From positions 1 to 46,957 of the forward strand of contig NZ_JACWCT010000008.1 of assembly GCF_016613415.1 (NCBI RefSeq): 46,957 bases of DNA. The letters run 5' to 3'. Numbering within the stretch: the first letter of the stretch is position 1; every line of letters begins with the position of its first letter. The notes below the pieces were generated by a model, which searched no databases, was not told the origin of the DNA, and saw only the letters and a program-made list of their open reading frames with translations. This document shows, in pieces, positions 14,462 to 22,374 of this stretch. The DNA comes from Methylobacterium ajmalii (GTDB lineage Bacteria > Pseudomonadota > Alphaproteobacteria > Rhizobiales > Beijerinckiaceae). The position numbers were made by a program, and so were the translations under genes.

Positions 14462-15676
14462 ATGGGCCTCGAGGGCGCGACCGGCGCGGCGATCCTGATC
14501 GCGGCGCAATCCGGCCGGGCGCTCGCCGCCGCGGCGCGCCGGGCCGGCTACCGCCCCTTCGTGGCCGACCTGTTCGGCGACGACGACACCCGGGCCCTCG
14601 CGGCCGGCTATCGCCGCGTGCCCGGCCGCCTCGGCGCCGGGCCGGGCGCACGCGGCGTGGAAGCCGCGCTCGCCGCCCTGGCGGCGGAGGCCGGCCGGCC
14701 GGTCGGCCTCGTCCTCGGCTCGGGCTTCGAGGGATCGCCCGGGCTGATGCGGCGGCTCGCGGAGCGCTACCCCCTGCTCGGCGCCTCGCCGGATTCCGTC
14801 GCGGCGCTCAAGGACCCGGAATCCTTCGCGGCGCTCTGCGCGCGCCTCGCCATCCCGCACCCGGAGATCGCCCTGGCACCGGTGCCGGACCCGGGCGCCT
14901 GGCTGGCGAAACGGCGCGGCGCCTCGGGCGGCGGCCATATCCGGGCGGCGCGGGCCGGGCGGCTCGCGGCGAGAACCTACCTCCAGCGCCGCGTCGCCGG
15001 GCGTCCCCACGCGCTCGCGGCCCTGGCCGACGGGCGCGGCCTCGCCGTGCTGGGAGCGACCGAGCAATGGACGGCGCCGGGCACCGACCGGCCCTTCCGC
15101 TATGCCGGCGCCGCCGGTCCCGTCACCTTGCCGGATTCCGTCCGGGCGGCGGCCGAGCGGGCGCTCGCCGACCTCGTCGCTGCGACGGGCCTGCGCGGTC
15201 TCGTCAGCGCCGATCTCCTGGTCGACGGCGCGGCGTGGTGGCTCCTCGAGGTCAATCCACGCCCCGGCGCCACCCTCGACCTCCTCGACCGCGGGCCCGT
15301 CCCGCTGCTTGCCGCCCACATCGCGGCGAGCCGGGGCCGGCTGCCCGAGGCGCTGCCGATCCCGGCAGGCGCGGCGGCGGCCGAGATCCTGTATGCCGAA
15401 GCCGACATCCCCGCCGTGCCGGCCCTCGACTGGCCCGGCTGGACGATGGACCGCCCCGCCGCCGGCAGCCGCGTCGCGGCCGGGGCGCCAATCTGCACCG
15501 TGATGGCCGAGGGTGCGGATGCCGCTGCAGCCCGTCACGCTCTCGCCGTGCGGTCGGCGGCGCTGCGGGCCCGGTTGGAGAAAAGGCCAGCGGACGCCGC
15601 GTTGGCTTTCGCGGGCCGCGGCTTCATGCTTGGCGACACGGCGCAGGATCCCCGCTCCCGGACGGGAGAGGGGTAG
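14462..15676 (+). CDS. ATP-grasp protein of the H4MPT/methylofuran gene cluster
   Basis: A 404-aa ATP-grasp-type protein. The N-terminal pre-grasp Rossmann part reads [36 protein letters not shown] central segment has [14 protein letters not shown] and [15 protein letters not shown], and the catalytic end has [25 protein letters not shown], the Mg/ATP-binding E-x-N motif. It lies 5 nt after mtdB and before mch, the place of an ATP-grasp cofactor-biosynthesis gene (orf5 type) in other methylotroph clusters. The likely job is amide-bond formation in H4MPT or methylofuran synthesis; the substrate is unknown. The last dozen codons run into a CTCCCG/CGGGAG repeat, so the natural C-terminus may be shorter. 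Confidence 0.8.
   Translation: MGLEGATGAAILIAAQSGRALAAAARRAGYRPFVADLFGDDDTRALAAGYRRVPGRLGAGPGARGVEAALAALAAEAGRPVGLVLGSGFEGSPGLMRRLAERYPLLGASPDSVAALKDPESFAALCARLAIPHPEIALAPVPDPGAWLAKRRGASGGGHIRAARAGRLAARTYLQRRVAGRPHALAALADGRGLAVLGATEQWTAPGTDRPFRYAGAAGPVTLPDSVRAAAERALADLVAATGLRGLVSADLLVDGAAWWLLEVNPRPGATLDLLDRGPVPLLAAHIAASRGRLPEALPIPAGAAAAEILYAEADIPAVPALDWPGWTMDRPAAGSRVAAGAPICTVMAEGADAAAARHALAVRSAALRARLEKRPADAALAFAGRGFMLGDTAQDPRSRTGEG
15655..15668. repeat. Short hairpin repeat at the 3' end of the ATP-grasp gene
   Basis: CTCCCG (15655-15660) and CGGGAG (15663-15668) form a tight hairpin followed by AGGGGTAGGGGG. It supplies the last codons and stop of the preceding gene. The 106-bp gap before mch otherwise shows no clear element. 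It may reduce readthrough or be the remnant of a dispersed repeat. Confidence 0.5.
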
Positions 15677-15782
15677 GGGGTTCCCGCGCCACCCACCTTA
15701 CCAACGGGGCCGCGAAGACCCCGACCGATTCGACCGGCCTTCGGGGAGACCCGCCCCGGCCCGGCCCAAGGGAGTCCACCCG

Positions 15783-16766
15783 ATGAGTTCCACCCCCGCC
15801 TCCGCCGCCCGCCCGAGCGTCAACGCGCTCGCCGCCCCCCTGGTCGAGGCCCTGGCCGCCGAGGCGGTGCGCCTGCGGCTCGCCGTGACGCGGGCGCCGG
15901 ACGGATCCCGGCTGATCGATGCCGGTGCGGGCGCGCGCGGCTCGATCGAGGCCGGCCGGCGCATGGCCGAGATCTGCCTCGGCGGCCTCGGCACCGTGAC
16001 GGTGGCCCCCGCCGGCCCCCTCGAGGCCTGGCCCTTCACGCTGACCGTGCACAGCACCGATCCGGTGCTCGCCTGCCTCGGCAGCCAGTATGCCGGCTGG
16101 AGCCTCGCCGACGAGGAGGGCGATTCTGGCTTCTTCGCCCTCGGCTCCGGCCCGGGCCGCGCCGCGGCGACGGTCGAGCCCCTGTTCGAGGAGCTGGGAT
16201 ACCGCGATTCCGCTGCGCGCATCGCCCTGGTGCTCGAATCGGGCAGCCCGCCGCCGGCCTCCGTCACCGCCAAGGTGGCCGAGGCGGCGGGCGTGAAGCC
16301 CGCCGACGTCACCTTCGTGTACGCCCCGACCCAGAGCCTCGCCGGCGCGACCCAGGTGGTCGCCCGGGTGCTCGAGGTCGCGCTGCACAAGGCGCATTCG
16401 GTCGGGTTCGATCTCGGCGCCATCGTCGACGGGATCGGCGCCGCCCCCCTGAGCCCGCCCCACCCGGACTTCATCCAGGCGATGGGCCGCACCAACGACG
16501 CCATCATCTACGGCGGTCGGGTCCAGCTCTTCGTCGAGGCGGACGATGCCGACGCCAAGGGGCTCGCCGAGGCCCTGCCGAGCACGACCTCGCGCGACCA
16601 CGGCGCGCCGTTCGCCGAGATCTTCTCCCGCTTCAACGGCGATTTCTACGCCATCGACAAGCACCTGTTCAGCCCGGCCGAGGTGGTGGTGACCTCGCTG
16701 CGCTCCGGCCACAGCCACCGGGCCGGCCGGCTGGTGCCGGAGCTGGTGGCGCGCTCCTTCGCCTGA
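15783..16766 (+). CDS. mch: Methenyl-H4MPT cyclohydrolase
   Basis: A 327-aa enzyme that hydrolyses methenyl-H4MPT to formyl-H4MPT, between MtdB and FhcD. Conserved segments: [13 protein letters not shown] at the N-terminus, [53 protein letters not shown], and [18 protein letters not shown]. Length matches the family (about 320 aa). ATG 15783 is chosen over an upstream extension of 90 codons, which reads through the repeat region and lacks homology. Part of the mtdB-fae series. Confidence 0.95.
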   Translation: MSSTPASAARPSVNALAAPLVEALAAEAVRLRLAVTRAPDGSRLIDAGAGARGSIEAGRRMAEICLGGLGTVTVAPAGPLEAWPFTLTVHSTDPVLACLGSQYAGWSLADEEGDSGFFALGSGPGRAAATVEPLFEELGYRDSAARIALVLESGSPPPASVTAKVAEAAGVKPADVTFVYAPTQSLAGATQVVARVLEVALHKAHSVGFDLGAIVDGIGAAPLSPPHPDFIQAMGRTNDAIIYGGRVQLFVEADDADAKGLAEALPSTTSRDHGAPFAEIFSRFNGDFYAIDKHLFSPAEVVVTSLRSGHSHRAGRLVPELVARSFA

Positions 16767-16790
16767 GGCGGGAACGGAGGGGATCGGATC

Positions 16791-17699
16791 ATGCGGATCG
16801 GGCTCGCGGCCGACAACGGCGCCTGGCACAAGGCCCGGCTGCTGGCCGCGCTGACGGCTCTCGGCGCCACGCCGGTGCTGTTCTCGCTCGCCGACGTCAC
16901 GGTGGAGACCGGGTACCCGGAGCCCCTGCGGGTGCCGGGATTCGACGGCGCCCTGCCGGACGGGGTGCTGTTGCGCACCATCGCGGGCGGTACCTTCGAG
17001 GCCACCACGATGCGGCTCGGCGTGCTCCACGCGCTGGTCGCCGCCGGCACCGTGGTGTGGAACGGGCCCTCGGCGATCGAACGCTCGGTCGACAAGGCGA
17101 TGACGAGCCTGCTGCTCGCCCGCCACCGCATCCCGACGCCGGAGACCTTCGTGCTCTCGCGCCGCGATGCCGCGGCCGCGGTGGTGGCCCGGGAGGCCGC
17201 CCCCGGCCGGCCCCTGGTGCTGAAGCCCCTGTTCGGCTCGCAAGGGGAGGGCCTGCAGCTGATCACCCGGCCCGAGGAGCTGCCGCCCGAGGAGCTGGTC
17301 GGCCGGGTGTACTACCTCCAGCGCTACGTCGCCCGCCGCGACGGCGCCTGGCAGGATTACCGCGTCTTCGTCTGCGCCGGCCGGGCGGTCGCCGGGATGA
17401 TCCGCGAGGGCGACGGCTGGATCACCAACGTCCACCGGGGCGGCCGGCCGCTGCCCTGGCGCCCGCCGGCCCGGGCGGCGGAGCTCGCCGAGGCCGCCGC
17501 CGCCGCGGTCGGCTGCGGCTATACCGGAATCGACCTCGTCGAGGACGGGGAGGGCGGCTTCCAGGTGCTCGAGGTCAACAGCATGCCGGCCTGGTCCGGG
17601 CTGCAGCAGGTGACGAGCGTCGACATCGCCCGGGAGGTCGCCGCCGGCTTCCTGGCGGCGGTGCGGACCGGGCAAGCGCCGCGGCTCGTGGCGCTGTGA
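16791..17699 (+). CDS. RimK-like ATP-grasp ligase of the H4MPT/methylofuran cluster
   Basis: A 302-aa RimK/MptN-type ATP-grasp ligase. It starts MRIGLAADNGAWHKARLLAAL. Motifs include NGPSAIERSVDKAMTSLLLARHRIPTPET, LVLKPLFGSQGEGLQLI (glycine-rich ATP loop), VYYLQRYVARRDGAWQDYRVFVC, and YTGIDLVEDGEGGFQVLEVNSMPAWSGLQ with the metal-binding E-x-N. GGAACGGAGGGG precedes the ATG. The family adds glutamate to cofactors. Methylofuran in Methylorubrum carries a polyglutamate tail, so this is a candidate for that or for a terminal glutamate on the pterin; the choice is inference. The stop overlaps the next start (GTGA). Confidence 0.85.
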   Translation: MRIGLAADNGAWHKARLLAALTALGATPVLFSLADVTVETGYPEPLRVPGFDGALPDGVLLRTIAGGTFEATTMRLGVLHALVAAGTVVWNGPSAIERSVDKAMTSLLLARHRIPTPETFVLSRRDAAAAVVAREAAPGRPLVLKPLFGSQGEGLQLITRPEELPPEELVGRVYYLQRYVARRDGAWQDYRVFVCAGRAVAGMIREGDGWITNVHRGGRPLPWRPPARAAELAEAAAAAVGCGYTGIDLVEDGEGGFQVLEVNSMPAWSGLQQVTSVDIAREVAAGFLAAVRTGQAPRLVAL

Positions 17700-18580
17700 G
17701 CGCGCAGGCGCCGGGTCTGGCCGCAGCCGCGATCGCCGAGGCCTACCGGGCGGCCTGCCGGGCCGAGCTCGCGGCGATCAAGCCCGGCAACGTCCACGTC
17801 CACGCCGCCGGCCACCGGATGAGCGTGGCGGATTTCGAGGCGAGCGCGGCGCTGTCGGCGCCCCATGTCGCGGCCCCCGGCGCGCGGGTCGGCGCCCGGG
17901 CGGAGGCGGCGGTCGCCGCCACCCGGACCGGCGTGGGCCAGAACACCAACCTCGGCATCGTGCTCCTCTGCGCGCCTCTCGCGCGCGCGGCCGAGCGGCC
18001 CGGGCCCCTGCGCCCGGCGCTCGAGGCCGTGCTGGCCGAGCTCGACGACGCGGATGCGAGCGGGATCTACGCGGCGATCCGGCTCGCGAGCCCGGGCGGG
18101 CTCGGAAAGGCCGAGCGCCACGACGTCACGGCGGAGGGTCCGCCGCCGCCGGTGCTCGCCGCGATGGGCGAGGCGGCGGCGCGCGACCGCATCGCGCGGG
18201 CCTACGTCACCGGGTTCGAGGACCTGTTCGGCACCGGGCTCTCCGCCCTCGCGGCGGCGCGGGGCCGCGGCCTCGCCGAGCCCTGGACCACCACGGCGGT
18301 CCACCTGGCCTTCCTGACCGGCTTTCCCGACAGCCACGTCGCGCGCAAGTTCGGCGCCGCCGCGGCCGAGACGATGCGGGCGGAGGCCGAGGCCGCCCTC
18401 GGCCGCCTCGTCCTCGGGGAGGGCGCGCGGGCAGCACTCCTCACCCACGATGCCGCCCTCAAGGCCGCCGGGCTCAACCCCGGCACGAGTGCAGACCTCA
18501 CCGTCGCGACCCTGTTTCTCGACGCGCTGCAGAACCTCAAGCTCGACTGTCAGGCGCGAGCAGGCGCAACCTGCCAATAA
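17696..18580 (+). CDS. CitG-like triphosphoribosyl-dephospho-CoA synthase family protein
   Basis: A 294-aa all-helical protein of the CitG/MdcB family. Diagnostic segments are AIKPGNVHVHAAGHRMSVADFEASA, GVGQNTNLGIVLLCAPL, ASPGGLGKAERHDV and, near the end, GLNPGTSADLTVATLFLDAL. No citrate lyase or malonate decarboxylase genes are near; the place before fae is that of the C1-cluster homologue often called orf17. CitG forms a ribosyl-ribose linkage, so a role in ribosyl chemistry of H4MPT-type cofactors is plausible but unproven. GTG 17696 overlaps the previous stop, implying translational coupling. The 219-bp gap to fae shows no obvious structure except the fae ribosome site. Confidence 0.85.
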   Translation: MSAQAPGLAAAAIAEAYRAACRAELAAIKPGNVHVHAAGHRMSVADFEASAALSAPHVAAPGARVGARAEAAVAATRTGVGQNTNLGIVLLCAPLARAAERPGPLRPALEAVLAELDDADASGIYAAIRLASPGGLGKAERHDVTAEGPPPPVLAAMGEAAARDRIARAYVTGFEDLFGTGLSALAAARGRGLAEPWTTTAVHLAFLTGFPDSHVARKFGAAAAETMRAEAEAALGRLVLGEGARAALLTHDAALKAAGLNPGTSADLTVATLFLDALQNLKLDCQARAGATCQ

Positions 18581-18799
18581 GTCTTAACCGCAACACGGCT
18601 TTCCTTCCGTCGCCGGGACGGAAATGGCCCAAGGTACCGGGCGGGCCGGCTTGTTCGGAGTCCAGCGGCGCTGTAGGGTCCGCCCGCCATCCAGACAACC
18701 GGTTCGGCTCCCGCTGAACGCCGACAGCAAGGATGGCGGTGCTGCGCCGCACTGACCTAGCGGCCGGCTAACCTTATCGACACCTGGGAGAAGCCCCAC

Positions 18800-19315
18800 A
18801 TGGCGACGATCAATAAGGTGATGGTGGGCGAGGCCCTCGTCGGCGACGGCAACGAGGTGGCCCATATCGACCTCATCATCGGCCCGCGCGGCAGCGCCGC
18901 CGAGACGGCGTTCTGCAACAGCCTGACCAACAACAAGCACGGCTTCACCAGCCTGCTCGCGGTCGTGGCGCCGAACCTGCCGTGCAAGCCGAACACCCTG
19001 CTGTTCAACAAGGTCACGATCAACGACGCCCGCCAGGCGGTCCAGATGTTCGGACCCGCCCAGCACGCCGTCGCCAAGGCGGTGCAGGATTGCGTCGCCG
19101 AGGGCATCATCCCGGCGAACGAGGCCGACGACCTGTACATCCTGGTCGGCGTGTTCATCCACTGGGAAGCCGCGGACGACGCCAAGATCGAGAAGTACAA
19201 CTACGAGGCCACCAAGCTGTCGATCGAGCGCGCCATCAAGGGCACGCCGACCGCCGCCGAGGTCACGCAGCAGTACAAGACCGCCCAGCACCCCTTCGCG
19301 GCGAACGTCGCTTAG
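18800..19315 (+). CDS. fae: Formaldehyde-activating enzyme
   Basis: A 171-aa protein that catalyses condensation of formaldehyde with H4MPT to methylene-H4MPT, the entry step of the pathway. The near-invariant segments are all present: [17 protein letters not shown] with the catalytic-region histidine (His22 here), [45 protein letters not shown], and [20 protein letters not shown] precedes the ATG. A separate promoter in the 219-bp gap is likely because Fae is normally very abundant. It is followed by a strong terminator. Confidence 0.97.
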   Translation: MATINKVMVGEALVGDGNEVAHIDLIIGPRGSAAETAFCNSLTNNKHGFTSLLAVVAPNLPCKPNTLLFNKVTINDARQAVQMFGPAQHAVAKAVQDCVAEGIIPANEADDLYILVGVFIHWEAADDAKIEKYNYEATKLSIERAIKGTPTAAEVTQQYKTAQHPFAANVA

Positions 19316-19430
19316 ACAGGAAACCGTCCGGAACAGTCAGCGGCACCTCCCCCGCCGCCCCCGCCGCCTCCGCCGCAGGGTCTGTTCCAGCGACTGGCCT
19401 CCATTTTCCTCGGACGCTGAACGCACGATC

Positions 19431-19459
19431 GGGAGGGCCCTCAGGGGCCCTCCCTTTTT
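19431..19459 (+). terminator. Rho-independent terminator after fae
   Basis: A perfect 10-bp stem, GGGAGGGCCC (19431-19440) with GGGCCCTCCC (19445-19454), and loop TCAG are followed by TTTTT. It closes the mtdB-to-fae series. The rest of the gap (19460-19708) shows only a weak CGCCCG/CGGGCG hairpin near 19650-19670. Confidence 0.92.
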
Positions 19460-19708
19460 CATTTCCCGGCGCGGGCCGTCCGGGCGCCGCGCGGCGGGCA
19501 TCGGCTCCGCGGGGCCGCCGGATTCGACACGGTCGTCGGCCGCCCAGCGCATGGGCAGAATCCCGGGGCGGCGCATCTTTGAGCGCCGGCCCCTGAGCGA
19601 TATCCAGCCTCTCCGCTGTTCCCTTCGGCAGCGTGCTGTAGGGTGAGGCAGGGACGCCCGCGGCAGACGGGCGCCCTGAGGATGCGCGGGACCGGAGGGA
19701 GACACACC

Positions 19709-19855
19709 ATGCAGGATGTCGCACGGGCGCCGGATGCGCCGCTGCCGCGGACCGAAAGCACCGCCTGGTGGGCGGCCATGCCCCTCGACCTCTGGGGCGT
19801 GGTGCTGGCGGTTATCGCCGCGGGTGCGCTGAAGCTCGCCGGAATCCTGCCCTGA
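19709..19855 (+). CDS. Small single-span membrane protein, 48 aa
   Basis: ATG 19709 follows the ribosome site GGAGGGAG. The first 27 residues are polar and proline-rich, then one hydrophobic helix (DLWGVVLAVIAAGALKLAGIL) reaches the C-terminus. I recognise no family. The good ribosome site and membrane helix support a real gene, probably an inner-membrane accessory peptide. It has no obvious functional link to fae, from which it is separated by a terminator. Confidence 0.55.
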   Translation: MQDVARAPDAPLPRTESTAWWAAMPLDLWGVVLAVIAAGALKLAGILP

Positions 19856-19987
19856 CCCCTCCACGCCGCGGTCGCACTCTCGCCAAAGCTCCCGATCACC
19901 GTCGCCGGCAAGGGTTTCGCAAGGAACGGCCGGCACGATCCAGGTCCGGACCGACAGCGAATCGATCGCGCGCAGGAGGACGGTTCC

Positions 19988-20125
19988 ATGCTGATGGCCT
20001 TCGTCGGACGCCTCGCCCAGTCCTGGCGGGACCTCGTCGCGGAGTTCATGGACCCCTACCGCCCCGAGCTGCACTACATGCGCGGCCCCGGTCCGCGCTG
20101 GCGCGAGCGGCATCCCGAGGGCTGA
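19988..20125 (+). CDS. Small protein, 45 aa
   Basis: An ATG preceded by CAGGAGGA at a distance of about 7 nt opens a 45-codon frame. It has an amphipathic first half (MLMAFVGRLAQSWRDLVAEFMDPY) and a basic C-terminus (RWRERHPEG). It lies between the 48-aa membrane peptide and the methyltransferase, all on the plus strand. The strong ribosome site is the main support. The gap before it (19856-19987) shows nothing clear. Function unknown. Confidence 0.5.
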   Translation: MLMAFVGRLAQSWRDLVAEFMDPYRPELHYMRGPGPRWRERHPEG

Positions 20126-20229
20126 AGTCCCCGCTCATCCGGGCCGGGTGTCGTCCGGGCGCGCCGTCTTGCGCGCCGGTTCCGAATCGGTCCCAGCTCG
20201 CGGCTCCGTTCGACGACCGGAGCCCGCCG

Positions 20230-20967
20230 GTGAGCACAGCGCCCGATCCCGCCCACGAAGACTCCGCCCGAAAGTTCGACGCCTCCCGCGCCGGGGAATA
20301 CCGGCAGCAGAGCCGCATCGCGCTCGCCGGCTACGAGGCCTGCCACGAGCTCTCCGCCTGCATGCTGGCCGCTGCCCTCGGCGCCGGCCGGGAGGCGCGG
20401 ATCCTGGTGGCGGGAGCCGGCGGCGGGGCGACCGAGATCGTGACGGCGGCGGCGCTCGAGCCGCGCTGGCGCTTCACCGCGGTCGATCCGTCCGAGCCGA
20501 TGCTGGCGCTCGCCGTCGCCCGGCTGGCGGAGACCGGCCTGGCGGCGCGGACGGAGGTGGTGCACGGCACGGTCGCCGACCTGCCGGACGAGGCGGCGTT
20601 CGACGCCGCGACCCTGATCGGGGTGCTCCACCACCTGCCCGGGGACGAGGCCAAGCGGGCGATCCTGCGGGACATCGCCCGGCGCGTGCGCTCCGGCGCA
20701 CCGCTGATCCTCGCGGGCAACTACCGGGCCTATGCGAGCGAGCCGCTGCTGCTCGCCGCCTGGGGCGAGCGCTGGCGCCAGCAGGGGGCCGGGCCCGCGG
20801 AGGTCGAGGCCAAGCGCGCCAGGATCCTGCAGGGGGCCGATCCGCCCCCGTCCGAGGACGCTGTGGCCGAACTCCTGCGCGAGGGCGGCTTCGCGCCGCC
20901 GCTCCGGTTCTTCTCGAGCCTGTTCTGGGGCGCCTGGCTCGCCCGCAGGGTCCCGGACGCGGCCTGA
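20230..20967 (+). CDS. Class I SAM-dependent methyltransferase
   Basis: A 245-aa protein with a class I methyltransferase fold: motif I ILVAGAGGGATEIVTAA near residue 57, the acidic strand end RFTAVDPSEPMLALA, and a post-motif FDAATLIGVLHHLPGDEAKRAILRDIARRVRSGAPLILAG. The N-terminal KFDASRAGEYRQQSRIALAGYEACHELSA may form a substrate lid. The GTG start at 20230 is chosen because the upstream frame is arginine-rich and non-homologous. The target is unknown (small molecule more likely than nucleic acid). The gene is probably on its own and converges with the MFS gene after 23 nt. Confidence 0.8.
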   Translation: MSTAPDPAHEDSARKFDASRAGEYRQQSRIALAGYEACHELSACMLAAALGAGREARILVAGAGGGATEIVTAAALEPRWRFTAVDPSEPMLALAVARLAETGLAARTEVVHGTVADLPDEAAFDAATLIGVLHHLPGDEAKRAILRDIARRVRSGAPLILAGNYRAYASEPLLLAAWGERWRQQGAGPAEVEAKRARILQGADPPPSEDAVAELLREGGFAPPLRFFSSLFWGAWLARRVPDAA

Positions 20968-20990
20968 ACGGCACGTCCGGGCGGGATGGC

Positions 20991-22289
20991 TCACCCGGCG
21001 ACCGCCGCCTCGGCGAGGGTGTCGGGCCGGTCGGAGAGGCGGCTCGCGACCACGAGCCCGATCAGCGCGGAGGCGGCGATGATCAGGGCCGGCGCCGCCG
21101 TCCAGCCGGTGGCGCCGATCAGCGCGTTGGCGGCCAGCGGCCCGAGGCCGCTGAGCAGCGTGAAGCCGATGTTGAGCGAGAGCGCGACGCCGCTGAACCG
21201 CACCCGGGTCGGAAACAGCCCGGCCAGCAGGTAGGCAAAGCTGCCGTTGGCGCCGGCCACCGCCATGGTGAGGAGCGGCAGCACCAGGAACAGGTTCGCG
21301 TCGCCCCGCGCCAGCACCTGGTAGGCGGGAATCACGCCGATCAGGACGACGAGCGCGGAGGCCTGCATCAGCCGGCGCGGCGCCACCCGGTCGGCGAAGA
21401 ACGAGGCGAAGAGCAGCGAGGCCGACATGGCGAAGAGCGCGAGGTTCATCGCCACCGCCACGGTCTTGGGCGGGTACTTCAGCACCTGGATCAGGTAGGC
21501 CGGCATGTGGGCGAACAGGATGCCGTTGAAGCCCGCCGTGAGCGCCACGATGCCGACGCCGAGCAGCACCTGGCCGCGGTGATCGCGCAGCACCTCTCCG
21601 ACCGGGCTGCGGGCGGCCCGGTGCTGGAGGCGCAGGAATTCCGGCGTCTCCTCCAGGGAGCGCCGCAGCCAGAAGCTCACCAGCCCGACCACGCCGCCGA
21701 ACAGGAAGGCGAGGCGCCAACCCGACTCGGCCATGGCGGCCGGGGGCAGCACCGATTGCAGGGCGAGGTTGACCAGCGCCGCGAGCAGCACGCCGCCGTT
21801 GACGAGACAGAAGACGATGCCGCAGGCGAGCCCCGGGCGGCGCGAGGCGGTCTCGACCACGAAGGTGATGGCGCCGGGGAGTTCCCCGCCGATGCAGAGC
21901 CCCTGCACGAAGCGCAGGGTCACGAGGAGCAGGGTCGCCCACACGCCCCACGAGGCGTAGGACGGCACCAGCCCCATGGCGAGGGTGCAGGCCGACATGG
22001 TGAAGACGGTGACCACGAACACCGTCTTGCGGCCGTAGCGGTCGCCGAAATGGCTCAGCACCAGACCGCCGAGCGGCCGGGCGAGGTAGCCGACCGCGAA
22101 CACCGCCAGCGACAGGGTGAGCGCCACCACCGGATCGGTCGCCGGGAAGAACGCCGCGGCGATGTCCTTGGCGAAGATCCCGTAGACGATGAAGTCGTAG
22201 TATTCGAGCCCGCCGCCGAGGCTCGCGAGCAGCGTCATTGTCCACTGGCGGCGGGTGAGATCGTGCCCGCCGCTCGAATCCGGTGTCAT
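20991..22289 (-). CDS. MFS transporter, metabolite:H+ symporter (MHS) type
   Basis: A 432-aa protein with about 12 membrane segments. The start DLTRRQWTMTLLASLGGGLEYYDFIVYGIFA and the loop GGLVLSHFGDRYGRKTVFVVTV are typical of the MHS family of carboxylate importers, as is FVQGLCIGGELPGAITFVVE. The next gene upstream on the same strand is the UxaA-family dehydratase, so it may import a sugar acid or dicarboxylate for that enzyme; the 85-bp gap permits co-transcription. Substrate not determinable from sequence. Confidence 0.85.
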   Translation of the reverse strand: MTPDSSGGHDLTRRQWTMTLLASLGGGLEYYDFIVYGIFAKDIAAAFFPATDPVVALTLSLAVFAVGYLARPLGGLVLSHFGDRYGRKTVFVVTVFTMSACTLAMGLVPSYASWGVWATLLLVTLRFVQGLCIGGELPGAITFVVETASRRPGLACGIVFCLVNGGVLLAALVNLALQSVLPPAAMAESGWRLAFLFGGVVGLVSFWLRRSLEETPEFLRLQHRAARSPVGEVLRDHRGQVLLGVGIVALTAGFNGILFAHMPAYLIQVLKYPPKTVAVAMNLALFAMSASLLFASFFADRVAPRRLMQASALVVLIGVIPAYQVLARGDANLFLVLPLLTMAVAGANGSFAYLLAGLFPTRVRFSGVALSLNIGFTLLSGLGPLAANALIGATGWTAAPALIIAASALIGLVVASRLSDRPDTLAEAAVAG

Positions 22290-22374
22290 CGTGGTGCCCT
22301 CCGGGGCCTTATCGTTCTTGTGCCCCCGGAGCGCCCCTTAATGCAGTCGGGCCGGCGTCGCTATGTTGCGACCG

